Shown here one piece after another: positions 43,629 to 52,034 of a stretch of DNA of 64,000 bases. Both the position numbers and the translations under genes were made by a program. Source of the stretch: Paenibacillus sp. YPG26 (lineage in GTDB: Bacteria > Bacillota > Bacilli > Paenibacillales > Paenibacillaceae). The notes beneath the pieces are model-generated. The model was given only the letters and a program-made list of their open reading frames with translations, had not been told where the DNA came from and did not search any database. Positions within the stretch are counted from its first letter, which is position 1, and each line of letters opens with the position of its first letter. The stretch spans positions 1,448,001 through 1,512,000 of the forward strand of contig NZ_CP084530.1 in the NCBI RefSeq assembly GCF_023704175.1, in the 5' to 3' direction.

Positions 43629-44563
43629 GCAAGCCGTTAATTGAGGTAGAAGGTCTGAAGAAATATTTCAATCTTGGCAGAGGCAACGTCCTGAAGGCTG
43701 TGGACGATATCAGCTTCTCCATTAATGAAGGAGAGACGCTTGGCGTGGTCGGGGAATCGGGCTGCGGCAAGTCCACCGCCGGACGTACGATTCTACGTCT
43801 GTACGAGCCTACAGCAGGAAGTGTCCGGTTCGGTGGAACCGATATTTACAAGCTGTCACCAGGTAAAATGAAGGCCATGCGCCGCGATATGCAGATGATC
43901 TTCCAGGATCCGTACGCCTCGCTCAATCCGCGCTTCACGGTAACGGATATCATTGGCGAAGCGCTGGACATCCACAACATGGCCGGAAGCCGGAAGGAAC
44001 GTAAAAAGCGTGTTGAGGAGCTGCTGGATATGGTCGGACTGAATCCTGACCATGCGACGCGGTACCCGCACGAATTCTCAGGCGGACAGCGTCAGCGGAT
44101 TGGTATAGCCCGCGCGCTTGCGGTGAATCCCAAATTCATTATTTGTGATGAACCGATCTCGGCACTGGATGTGTCCATCCAGGCCCAGGTGGTCAATCTG
44201 CTTCAGGATCTCCAGAAGAAGCTGGGTCTGACTTATTTGTTCATCGCCCATGACTTGTCGATGGTGAAGCATATCAGCAACCGGGTGGCTGTCATGTATC
44301 TGGGCAAGGTAGTAGAGCTTGCTGAGAGTGAAGAGCTGTATGCGAATCCCATGCATCCGTATACCAAAACGCTGCTCTCGGCGATTCCTGTACCGGATCC
44401 GGAGATCGAGGCAAGCAAGCCCCGCATTCTGCTGAATGACCAGAGTTCAGGGCCGATTCACTCTGCAAAAGACGGGGCGGCGTCCGGCGATATATATGGC
44501 CTGGATAACTCTGCTCTTGTGGAAGTAACCAAGGGACACTGGGTTGCCATGCCCCTTTCATAG
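43625..44563 (+). CDS. oppF: Oligopeptide ABC transporter ATPase OppF
   Basis: The 312-residue ATPase has Walker A GESGCGKS (43-50), signature FSGGQRQRI and Walker [14 protein letters not shown]. The C-terminal region is shorter than in OppD and lacks the cysteine cluster (the only cysteines lie in the ATPase core), so the two ATPases are not equivalent. ATG 43625 overlaps the oppD stop as ATGA. A strong terminator follows. Confidence 0.96.
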   Translation: MSKPLIEVEGLKKYFNLGRGNVLKAVDDISFSINEGETLGVVGESGCGKSTAGRTILRLYEPTAGSVRFGGTDIYKLSPGKMKAMRRDMQMIFQDPYASLNPRFTVTDIIGEALDIHNMAGSRKERKKRVEELLDMVGLNPDHATRYPHEFSGGQRQRIGIARALAVNPKFIICDEPISALDVSIQAQVVNLLQDLQKKLGLTYLFIAHDLSMVKHISNRVAVMYLGKVVELAESEELYANPMHPYTKTLLSAIPVPDPEIEASKPRILLNDQSSGPIHSAKDGAASGDIYGLDNSALVEVTKGHWVAMPLS

Positions 44564-44568
44564 AACTG

Positions 44569-44630
44569 ACCGCCGAAGGGTCATACCACTGTGTAACAGG
44601 ACAGTGGCATGACCACAGCCGGCGGTTTTT
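44569..44630 (+). terminator. Terminator after oppF
   Basis: ACCGCCG (44569-44575) and CGGCGGT (44620-44626) form the base of a long hairpin with an inner GGTCATACCACTGT/ACAGTGGCATGACC stem, followed by TTTT. It ends the opp operon. Confidence 0.9.
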
Positions 44631-44712
44631 CTGTTTTCTTTTGACGGAGGAGCTTGAGATTGAGTACAATCAAATAAGGTTAGTTGGGCTACAGACAGGA
44701 GGATCACACCTT

Positions 44713-46344
44713 ATGAATTTCATATCTGAGCCGCTTCCATCGCAGCAGCCGCTGGCTGAAGCGCTGGTCTCGGACTATGCTGCTGTGCAGCAGTTATATA
44801 CAAGTGACGCTAGACTGGATTCAAGCTGGGTTAATCGGGCAGATTGGCTGAGACGGACAGAGGGGACCCGGGTGAAGCGGAAGGCGGTTGTAGAGCGGCT
44901 TCGTCGCTATAACGCCCTGCATAACCCTTCTCCAGAGGTATCTGCCGCGCTCGATCTGCTGGAGAAGCCGGAGACGTATGTAGTGACAGGAGGCCAGCAA
45001 TCCGGATTATTTACCGGCCCGATGCTTGTCATCTACAAGGCAATTACGGTCATCCAGGCTGCTGCTCATGCATCCAGGAAGCTGAATAGGCCTGTAGTTC
45101 CCGTATTCTGGATTGCCGGGGAAGACCACGACTGGGAGGAAGCCAACCATGCGTATGTGCTGACCCGGGAGCTTGAGGTTAACCGGATTCGTGTCCATAA
45201 GAATGATGACAGACGAAGCCAGGTTGGACAGACCGAGGTTAGTCAGGATGCGTGGAACGGGGTAATTCAGAAGCTCACAGATGTGCTGCAGGATAGCGAA
45301 CACAAAACGGAGCTTCTCCAGAGCTTGAGAGATGCTGCTGCAGAATCGAATACGCTGACCGGGTTTTTTGCCAAGCTGCTCGGAAAGTGGTTCGGACAGT
45401 ATGGTCTGATTCTGCTGGATTCCTCGGACAAGGAGCTTCGGGAAGTCGAACAGCCAGTCTTTGAACAGATGATTCTGAACAACGACGAACTAGGACGGGC
45501 CTACCGGGAGTCAGCGGATCAGATGGAGAGTCTCGGCTTCGGCGCACAGGCGGAAGTGGCGGAAGATGGAGCTAACCTTTTTTACATACATGAAGGAGAA
45601 CGACTGCTTCTGTTCAAGCGGGAGGGCAGATTTGAGGATCGAAAAGGCTTGGTATCCTTTAGCCGTGATGAGCTTCTGGAGGAGGTACGTCTACATCCTG
45701 ACCGCTTCAGCAATAACGTGTTGACCCGTCCACTCATGCAGGATTCCATTCTGCCGGTTCTGGGAACTGTGCTGGGTGCGGGAGAAATTGCATACTGGGG
45801 TCTTACTGGAAGAGCTTTTGCAGCGCTGGGTCTGCAGATGCCGCTTCTGCTGCCGAGAATGTCATTCACCCTGACCGATGCAACCATACAGAAGTACATG
45901 GCGAAATATGAATTATCTTTCGGAGATGTCAAAGAAGGGCTGGCGGAGAAGAGAGAGGCCTGGCTCGCAGGGCAGGTGGAAATGGACGTGGATCACCGTT
46001 TCGATGAGGTCATCCAAGCCTTCGAAGCTTTGTATGAGCCCTTGATTGAAGAGATTGGAACAGTTAGGCGGGGACTGCTGAAGCTTGGCGCCGCCAACAA
46101 AGAGAAGATTAAGGAACAGATTGAATTTTTGCGCAAGCGGACCCAAGGTGCATTAGAAGAGGCGCATGAGACGGCCTTGAAGCAGTGGGAACGTATTGGC
46201 GTTACTTTGTTCCCTAACGACAAACCGCAGGAGAGGGTCCTGAATGTGTTCTATTACTTGAACAAGTACGGACACGGCCTGATTCATGACTTGCTGCAAA
46301 TTCCATACGAAATAACGGGCGGACACCGAATTGTAGAAATGTAG
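44713..46344 (+). CDS. bshC: Bacillithiol synthase BshC
   Basis: The 543-residue protein has the family motifs VVTGGQQSGLFTGPMLVIYK and WIAGEDHDWEEANHAYV and a C-terminal coiled coil (about residues 440-500), as in B. subtilis BshC (YllA). BshC adds cysteine to glucosamine-malate to make bacillithiol, the thiol buffer of Bacillales. ATG 44713 follows AGGAGG by nine bases; an open frame upstream to 44641 has no ribosome binding site. bshC normally sits directly before mraZ, but here an SAH hydrolase gene lies in between. Confidence 0.95.
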   Translation: MNFISEPLPSQQPLAEALVSDYAAVQQLYTSDARLDSSWVNRADWLRRTEGTRVKRKAVVERLRRYNALHNPSPEVSAALDLLEKPETYVVTGGQQSGLFTGPMLVIYKAITVIQAAAHASRKLNRPVVPVFWIAGEDHDWEEANHAYVLTRELEVNRIRVHKNDDRRSQVGQTEVSQDAWNGVIQKLTDVLQDSEHKTELLQSLRDAAAESNTLTGFFAKLLGKWFGQYGLILLDSSDKELREVEQPVFEQMILNNDELGRAYRESADQMESLGFGAQAEVAEDGANLFYIHEGERLLLFKREGRFEDRKGLVSFSRDELLEEVRLHPDRFSNNVLTRPLMQDSILPVLGTVLGAGEIAYWGLTGRAFAALGLQMPLLLPRMSFTLTDATIQKYMAKYELSFGDVKEGLAEKREAWLAGQVEMDVDHRFDEVIQAFEALYEPLIEEIGTVRRGLLKLGAANKEKIKEQIEFLRKRTQGALEEAHETALKQWERIGVTLFPNDKPQERVLNVFYYLNKYGHGLIHDLLQIPYEITGGHRIVEM

Positions 46345-46381
46345 GATTGTTCTTCAACATAAAAAATATTGGAGGTATCAG

Positions 46382-47647
46382 ATGATGAGTACACAAGCAA
46401 TTCAGAACAGTATTATTACGGATCTTGCACTGGCTGCTGAAGGACATCTGAAGATCGATTGGGTAGAGGCGCATATGCCAGTTCTTAACCGGGTGCGCAA
46501 GCAATTTGAGGTTGAGCAGCCGTTTAAAGGCTTGAAGGTGTCCATCTGCCTGCATCTGGAGGCGAAGACGGCTTATCTTGCTAAAGTCGTTCAGGCTGGA
46601 GGCGCGGAGGTTACCATTACGGGAAGCAATCCGCTATCAACGCAGGATGATGTCTGCGCGGCTCTGGTGGAGGATGGAATCACGGTATTTGCCAAATACA
46701 ACCCGGACCCGGTGGAGTTCAAGCAGCTGATTGTGAAAGCTCTGGAGACCAAGCCGGATCTGATTATCGATGACGGCAGTGATTTCGCCTCCATTCTGCA
46801 CGGGGAGCGTCCAGATCTGCTGGAGACGATCCGCGGCGGCGCAGAAGAGACCACTACGGGCATCATTCGTCTCAAGGCACTTGAGAAAGAGGGAACATTG
46901 AAATTCCCGATGGTTGCCGTGAACGATGCTTATTGTAAGTATCTGTTCGATAACCGTTATGGCACCGGCCAATCGGCATGGGATGGCTTGATTCGCACGA
47001 CCAACCTTGTTGTAGCAGGCAAGACGGTTGTCGTTGTTGGATACGGCTGGTGTGGTAAAGGCGTGGCGATGCGTGCGAAGGGTCTTGGAGCCAAAGTGGT
47101 GGTTACTGAGGTGGACGCAATCCGTGCAGTCGAAGCCCATATGGACGGGTTCGATGTTCTGCCTATGATCGAAGCGGCTAAAGTTGGGGATTTCTTCATC
47201 ACCGTGACTGGTAACAATTCAGTTATTCGGGGTGAACATTACGATGTGATCAAGGATGGCGCGATTCTGTCCAATGCTGGACATTTCGATGTTGAGGTTA
47301 ACAAGCCAGAGCTAGCAGAGCGCGCAGTATCTGTTCGCACAGTCCGGAAGAATATTGAGGAATACAAGTTCGCGGACGGACGCAAGGTGTATTTGATTGC
47401 AGAAGGAAGACTGGTTAATCTTGGCGCGGCGGACGGTCACCCTGCCGAGATCATGGATACCACATTTGCTCTGCAGGCCTTATCCCTGAAATATGTGAAT
47501 GACCATTATAAGGAAATTGGCAGCGCGGTAGTTAATGTCCCATACGAGCTTGATGAGCAGGTTGCCCGGTACAAGCTGGACAGCTTGGGGATTCAGATTG
47601 ATACCTTAAGTGAGGAACAGAAGGCTTATCTGGATAGCTGGAAATAA
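46382..47647 (+). CDS. ahcY: S-adenosylhomocysteinase-type hydrolase, short form
   Basis: The 421-residue protein has the AdoHcyase layout: CLHLEAKTAYLAKVV near the N-terminus, DDGSDFASILH, VNDAYCKYLFDNRYGTGQS for substrate binding and a Rossmann NAD site GYGWCGKGVA (220-229). It lacks the roughly 40-residue insertion of the plant and proteobacterial enzymes. It would hydrolyse SAH (or S-inosylhomocysteine, as shown for an archaeal relative) to homocysteine and a nucleoside in the cytoplasm. ATG 46382 or 46385 follows GGAGG. Most Bacillus species detoxify SAH through Pfs/LuxS or MTAN instead; I cannot see whether those are present. Confidence 0.9.
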   Translation: MMSTQAIQNSIITDLALAAEGHLKIDWVEAHMPVLNRVRKQFEVEQPFKGLKVSICLHLEAKTAYLAKVVQAGGAEVTITGSNPLSTQDDVCAALVEDGITVFAKYNPDPVEFKQLIVKALETKPDLIIDDGSDFASILHGERPDLLETIRGGAEETTTGIIRLKALEKEGTLKFPMVAVNDAYCKYLFDNRYGTGQSAWDGLIRTTNLVVAGKTVVVVGYGWCGKGVAMRAKGLGAKVVVTEVDAIRAVEAHMDGFDVLPMIEAAKVGDFFITVTGNNSVIRGEHYDVIKDGAILSNAGHFDVEVNKPELAERAVSVRTVRKNIEEYKFADGRKVYLIAEGRLVNLGAADGHPAEIMDTTFALQALSLKYVNDHYKEIGSAVVNVPYELDEQVARYKLDSLGIQIDTLSEEQKAYLDSWK

Positions 47648-47652
47648 ATATG

Positions 47653-47699
47653 ATACAGAACTCCCTTCCTGTGTGAACAGGAAGGGAGTTCTGTATTTA
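47653..47699 (+). terminator. Long perfect terminator before mraZ
   Basis: Bases 47653-47672 and 47677-47696 form a perfect 20-bp stem (ATACAGAAC..CCTGT) with a GTGA loop, followed by TTTAATGG. It isolates the bshC-ahcY transcript from the dcw cluster. Confidence 0.88.
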
Positions 47700-47732
47700 A
47701 TGGCCTTTGTACCGCAATTTACCAATAAATTT

Positions 47733-47781
47733 TTGTGCTTGCAGAGAAGGAGTTTACAATAGGACGAAGAATAAGTATTAT
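47733..47781 (+). promoter_or_regulatory. Two overlapping promoters for the dcw cluster
   Basis: TTTACA (47753-47758) and TATTAT (47776-47781) are 17 bases apart and would start transcription near 47788, within the MraZ boxes. A second pair, TTGTGC (47733-47738) and TACAAT (47755-47760), is 16 bases apart and would start upstream of the boxes. Confidence 0.65.
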
Positions 47782-47784
47782 TTA

Positions 47785-47824
47785 TAAGTGGTGTAAAGTG
47801 GTGTAAAGTGGGGGAAAGAGGTAA
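47785..47824 (+). promoter_or_regulatory. MraZ operator: four direct repeats at 10-bp spacing
   Basis: The boxes TAAGTGG (47785), AAAGTGG (47795), AAAGTGG (47805) and AAAGAGG (47815) are each seven bases with three-base spacers, so they repeat every 10 bp. This matches the known MraZ binding pattern, AAAGTG(T/G) boxes with three-base spacing described in Mollicutes and related TGGGN repeats in Escherichia coli. The last box runs into the mraZ ribosome binding site region. Autoregulation of mraZ and the cluster is therefore likely. Confidence 0.85.
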
Positions 47825-47840
47825 GGAGTGAGCGCATCCA

Positions 47841-48278
47841 ATGTTTATGGGAGAATATCAGCATAGCATTGATGACAAAGGCCGGATCATCATACCGGCT
47901 AAGTTCCGCGAACTTCTGGGAGCTTCTTTTGTTGTTACCCGCGGGCTTGACCAGTGTCTGTTCGTATATCCTCAGGATGAATGGGGAGTTATGGAGCAGA
48001 AGCTCAAAGCACTGCCGCTTATGAAGTCAGATGCACGCGCTTTTACCCGCTTTTTTTTCTCCGGGGCTACTGAATGTGAATGGGACAAGCAGGGAAGGGT
48101 AAATTTACCGGCTACTCTCCGGCAGTATGCAAAGCTTGAGAAGGATTGTGTCGTGATTGGGGTATCCAATCGGGTAGAAATATGGAGCCGTGATACGTGG
48201 GAACATTACTTCGAGCAATCGGAGGATACGTTCAACGAGATTGCGGAGAAGCTGGTTGATTTCAATTTCGAATTATAA
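47841..48278 (+). CDS. mraZ: Transcriptional regulator MraZ
   Basis: The 145-residue protein has two SpoVT/AbrB-like DNA-binding motifs: [20 protein letters not shown] near the N-terminus and [20 protein letters not shown] in the second half. MraZ forms a ring that binds direct repeats in front of its own gene and usually represses the dcw operon. ATG 47841 lies about 12 bases after AAGGAG, wider than usual, with the repeats just upstream. It is the first gene of the cluster. Confidence 0.96.
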   Translation: MFMGEYQHSIDDKGRIIIPAKFRELLGASFVVTRGLDQCLFVYPQDEWGVMEQKLKALPLMKSDARAFTRFFFSGATECEWDKQGRVNLPATLRQYAKLEKDCVVIGVSNRVEIWSRDTWEHYFEQSEDTFNEIAEKLVDFNFEL

Positions 48279-48322
48279 AAGTAAAAATAAGAAATTAATT
48301 TTAATGTCTGGGGGGCGGCAGC

Positions 48323-49297
48323 TTGTTTCATCACATCACGGTACTCAAGGAAGAGGCGACAGAAGGGCTGCGCATCAAGCCAGACGGCATTTATGTGGAC
48401 TGCACCTTAGGTGGCGGAGGCCACAGCTCGGTGATTCTATCAAAGCTTGGGCCTGAAGGCAGATTGATCGCCTTTGATCAGGATGATTGGGCTCACGCGA
48501 ACGCCAAAGAGAAGTTATCTGAATACGGAGAACGGCTCACCTTGGTGAAGAGCAATTTTCGTTACATGGAAGAGAAGCTAAGAGAGATCGAGTGGGTTCC
48601 TAAGCAAGGAGGAATTCCGCAGGTAGACGGCATTCTGTATGATCTTGGTGTATCCTCCCCTCAGTTCGATGAGGGTGAACGCGGATTCAGCTATAATGCA
48701 GATGCGCCGCTCGACATGCGAATGGACCGTTCATCGGATCTGACCGCACGAGAGATTATTAATGAATGGCCGGAGAAGGAGATCGCCCGGGTATTGTTCC
48801 AATACGGGGAAGAGAAGTTCTCAAGGCGTATCGCCAAGTTCATCGTTGACAGCAGACAGGAGACACCTGTTGAGACAACAGGCCAGCTTGTTGAATTGAT
48901 TAAGCTGGGTATTCCTGCTGCGGCACGCAGAACCGGAGGGCATCCCGCGAAGCGAAGCTTCCAGGCCCTTCGAATTGCCGTGAATGATGAACTGGGCGCA
49001 TTCGAGGACGGGCTTCATCAGGCTGTACGATGTACAGCTGCCGGCGGCCGGATTTCAGTGATTACGTTCCACTCACTGGAAGACCGGATCTGCAAGCAGA
49101 TTTTTGCAGGGTATTTAGAGAAATGTACCTGTCCTACGGACTTCCCGATGTGTGTATGCGGAGGGAAGGGAACGCTCAAATTGATTAACCGGAAGCCGCT
49201 GGTTCCTTCGGAAGAAGAACTGGCTCATAATCCCCGGGCGCGCTCAGCCAAACTGCGCGTAGCGGAGAAATTGCAATCTATAGCGGAGGAAACCTGA
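48323..49297 (+). CDS. rsmH: 16S rRNA (cytosine1402-N4)-methyltransferase RsmH
   Basis: The 324-residue methyltransferase begins [15 protein letters not shown] and has the SAM motif [14 protein letters not shown] and the family block [19 protein letters not shown]. It methylates C1402 of 16S rRNA. Near the C-terminus it has the [13 protein letters not shown] cysteine cluster typical of Firmicute RsmH. The start is TTG 48323 behind GGGGGGCGG. One base separates its stop from the ftsL start. Confidence 0.95.
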   Translation: MFHHITVLKEEATEGLRIKPDGIYVDCTLGGGGHSSVILSKLGPEGRLIAFDQDDWAHANAKEKLSEYGERLTLVKSNFRYMEEKLREIEWVPKQGGIPQVDGILYDLGVSSPQFDEGERGFSYNADAPLDMRMDRSSDLTAREIINEWPEKEIARVLFQYGEEKFSRRIAKFIVDSRQETPVETTGQLVELIKLGIPAAARRTGGHPAKRSFQALRIAVNDELGAFEDGLHQAVRCTAAGGRISVITFHSLEDRICKQIFAGYLEKCTCPTDFPMCVCGGKGTLKLINRKPLVPSEEELAHNPRARSAKLRVAEKLQSIAEET

Positions 49298-49298
49298 T

Positions 49299-49721
49299 AT
49301 GGCCTACACACGGGGTAACCTGGCAGTCAAAGAGAAAACGTCCGGACGGGGACAAGCATTACCGAAGTACAAAGAAACGACCAAGGTTGTTACAAGACGC
49401 GCGCCACTGCCAGTAGGCGAGAAGCTGCTGTATATTTGTACAGTTATCTTCTGTGTGGTGATCGCGAGTCTGCTGATTTGGCAGAATGCTGCAGTCTATA
49501 ACCTGAAATATCAGGTTCATCAAATCGATAAAGAAATCATACAAGCAAAGCAGGACATGTCGGATCTGGAAGTGAAAAAGCAGCAGCTGGAGCAAGGAGT
49601 TCGCGATTACGCTATTAACGTGCTTGGCTATGAGCAGCCTGGTATCCGTGAGAATGACCCTAATGGAAGTGCTTCTACTGGCGGGAAGGATATATCCGGG
49701 ACGAAGACAGCCCGGAATTAA
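49299..49721 (+). CDS. ftsL: Cell division protein FtsL
   Basis: The 140-residue protein has a basic cytoplasmic N-terminus of about 45 residues, one membrane helix (LYICTVIFCVVIASLLIW) and an extracytoplasmic leucine-zipper-like coiled coil (residues about 70-105). This is the bitopic FtsL layout; the sequence itself is poorly conserved and the call relies on position and architecture. FtsL joins DivIC and DivIB in the divisome. ATG 49299 follows GGAGGAAACC. Confidence 0.9.
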   Translation: MAYTRGNLAVKEKTSGRGQALPKYKETTKVVTRRAPLPVGEKLLYICTVIFCVVIASLLIWQNAAVYNLKYQVHQIDKEIIQAKQDMSDLEVKKQQLEQGVRDYAINVLGYEQPGIRENDPNGSASTGGKDISGTKTARN

Positions 49722-49745
49722 CCGATAAAGATGAGGGCTTGAGAG

Positions 49746-51962
49746 ATGGACAAGAGAATAAAACTTCGGACACTACTTATAGGGGGACTCGTTACCCTCT
49801 TTTTTCTTGTAATTATAGGTAAAGTCTTCTGGCTGCAAATTGTCCAAGGCTCCTTCTGGGAAGCATACGGCAAAGATAACTATTGGTCCCGGGACCAGAA
49901 AATTCCGGCTGTGCGCGGCGAGATTACCGACCGGAATGGAGACGCTTTGGCCATTAACGCACCCGCTTATACTGTAGCCCTTCAGCCAAAAGTGATTTTG
50001 AAAAACGGGCTGGAGGACGAGGTTGTCCAGGGACTGAGCAAGCTGCTGAACAAGCCGGAAAGTGAGATTAAGGCATTACTCCACTCTAAGAACAAAAATG
50101 GAGAGAATTTCGACCAGGTTGAGGTTCGAAATGAAGGATGGAAGATTGATCAGGAGCTGAAGGGTAAAGTTGAGGCTCTGTCAGATCAGATTCAAAAAAA
50201 CCACAAACCTAAGGTTTCTTCTTCTGGAATCACCTTCATTGAAGATCAGAAGAGGTATTACCCAAAAGAAACTCTTGCCGCTCATATCCTGGGTTACACC
50301 AACCGGGAAGGGGCTGCTATAACAGGCCTGGAGAAAAAGTATGATGATCTTCTGCATGGAATTGACGGATCTATCAAATATGAAAGTGACCGGAAGGGCG
50401 TCAAGCTGACCAAAGCAGAGGAAAAGTACTTGCCTCCTAAGGATGGAAGCAATATCAAGCTGACGATTGACGATAACATACAGTTATTTATCGAGGATGC
50501 GATGAAAGAGGCTTTTGCCAAGCTGAAGCCAATCAGTATGACTGTCATTGCGGCTGATCCGAACACGATGGAGATTCTGGGCATGGCTAACGTGCCAACG
50601 TTCAACCCGAATGAATACTGGAAGGAAGACTATAAGGACAACTTCCGGAATCATGCGCTGGCCTCAACCTATGAGCCGGGATCGACCTTCAAGATTGTAA
50701 CTTTGGCGGGTGCGGTGCAGGAAGGGTTGTTCAACCCGAACGCTACCTACATGTCGGGACGTATCAAGATTCCGGGATACCGGACCCCTCTCTATGATGT
50801 GAAGCGCGATGGCTGGGGGCAGCTGACTTATCTTCAAGGCGTTAAGCATTCGAGTAACGTGGCTTTTGTTAAGCTGGGATATGAGATGCTTGGCAAGGAG
50901 AGGCTGCTGAATTACATCAAGAACTTCGGATTTGGCAGCAAGACAGGGATTGAGCTGTCCGGGGAAGCAAAAGGTGTCGTTCATCCGCAGCGTGACATTG
51001 AGTATGCGACCACGACCTATGGACACGGGATTACCGTGACCCCGATTCAGCAGGTTGCTGCAGTTGCCGCTGTGGCCAATGGAGGCAAGCTGCTTGAGCC
51101 TCATATTATCAAAGAGATTAATCCGCCTTCGGGCGCGCCTCAGATCACCCAGCCGAAAGTGGTTCGGCAGGTCATTTCTCCCGAGAAAGCCAAGGAGGTT
51201 GGAAGCTACCTCGAGCAGGTTGTCTCTGACAAGAAAATTGGTACGGGCAAGAATGCGTATATTCCTGGCTACCGTGTAGCTGGGAAGACGGGCACCGCGG
51301 TGAAACCGAAGACCAATGGTCAGGCTGGGTATGACTATACGAAGCAGGTGATTTCTTTCATTGGTTATGCGCCGGTTAACGATCCGAAGATCCTGGTTCT
51401 GGTTGTGATTGATGAACCCCAGGATTCGGAATTGAGCGGCGGAGCGGCTGCCGCACCTGTGTTCAAGAAGATTGTAAGCCAGTCTCTGGAGTATATGGGA
51501 GTGCCCAAATCCAATACGGCGGCGGACGAGCACAGCGAGACGATGACAGCTGCGCCAGACCTCAAGGGATTGCAGCTTCGGGATGCCAAGAGCAGTCTGA
51601 CGAAGAAAGGGATATCCTTCGAGACGCTGGGCAAGGGCAGCAAAATAATCAGTCAGTATCCTAAGGCCGGAACGATGATGTCCTCCGCGCAGCGCGTATT
51701 CCTTCTGACTGAAGAGAGCAAGTCGATGCAGATACCGGATCTGACCGGCGTGTCTCTGCGTGACGCTATGGAGATACTCACACTGATGCAGGTGTCTGTA
51801 ACCGTGAATGGAGAAGGGTATGTGTCAAGCCAGAAGGTGACAAAGACAGGCGGGAAGCGAAGCGTCCTGCTTACACTTCAGCCGCCGTCTGCTCCAGTCA
51901 AGGATGCGAGTGGCGGTACTGCCAATCCTTCTGACAAGAAGTCGAAGGAGGATTCCGGATAG
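49746..51962 (+). CDS. pbpB: Division transpeptidase PBP2B with two PASTA domains
   Basis: The 738-residue class B penicillin-binding protein has an N-terminal membrane helix, a dimerisation domain and a transpeptidase domain with the active serine S313 in GSTFK, SSN in KHSSNVAF and KTGT in AGKTGTAV. Two PASTA domains follow at about 600-650 and 660-710. It is the septal transpeptidase that crosslinks new wall, acting with the SEDS protein FtsW. The ATG at 49746 follows GAGGGCTTGAGAG. The next gene is a paralogue, spoVD. Confidence 0.95.
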   Translation: MDKRIKLRTLLIGGLVTLFFLVIIGKVFWLQIVQGSFWEAYGKDNYWSRDQKIPAVRGEITDRNGDALAINAPAYTVALQPKVILKNGLEDEVVQGLSKLLNKPESEIKALLHSKNKNGENFDQVEVRNEGWKIDQELKGKVEALSDQIQKNHKPKVSSSGITFIEDQKRYYPKETLAAHILGYTNREGAAITGLEKKYDDLLHGIDGSIKYESDRKGVKLTKAEEKYLPPKDGSNIKLTIDDNIQLFIEDAMKEAFAKLKPISMTVIAADPNTMEILGMANVPTFNPNEYWKEDYKDNFRNHALASTYEPGSTFKIVTLAGAVQEGLFNPNATYMSGRIKIPGYRTPLYDVKRDGWGQLTYLQGVKHSSNVAFVKLGYEMLGKERLLNYIKNFGFGSKTGIELSGEAKGVVHPQRDIEYATTTYGHGITVTPIQQVAAVAAVANGGKLLEPHIIKEINPPSGAPQITQPKVVRQVISPEKAKEVGSYLEQVVSDKKIGTGKNAYIPGYRVAGKTGTAVKPKTNGQAGYDYTKQVISFIGYAPVNDPKILVLVVIDEPQDSELSGGAAAAPVFKKIVSQSLEYMGVPKSNTAADEHSETMTAAPDLKGLQLRDAKSSLTKKGISFETLGKGSKIISQYPKAGTMMSSAQRVFLLTEESKSMQIPDLTGVSLRDAMEILTLMQVSVTVNGEGYVSSQKVTKTGGKRSVLLTLQPPSAPVKDASGGTANPSDKKSKEDSG

Positions 51963-52034
51963 CCTGTTCTATCCCCTGTTTGTCCTGAATATTCATGATA
52001 TCAATGGACAAGAGGATGAACAGGAGGAACATTT

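Noticed and set aside
46345..46381. SAM or SAH riboswitch before the SAH hydrolase gene
   Set aside because: Only 37 bases separate bshC and ahcY, too short for a known riboswitch plus expression platform.
50664..51533. 289-codon minus-strand open frame
   Set aside because: It is antisense to the transpeptidase domain of pbpB, which has all catalytic motifs.
51963..52034. Sigma-E promoter before spoVD
   Set aside because: GAATATT at 51987-51993 fits a -35 element, but no -10 element resembling CATACA-T is present 13-14 bases downstream.
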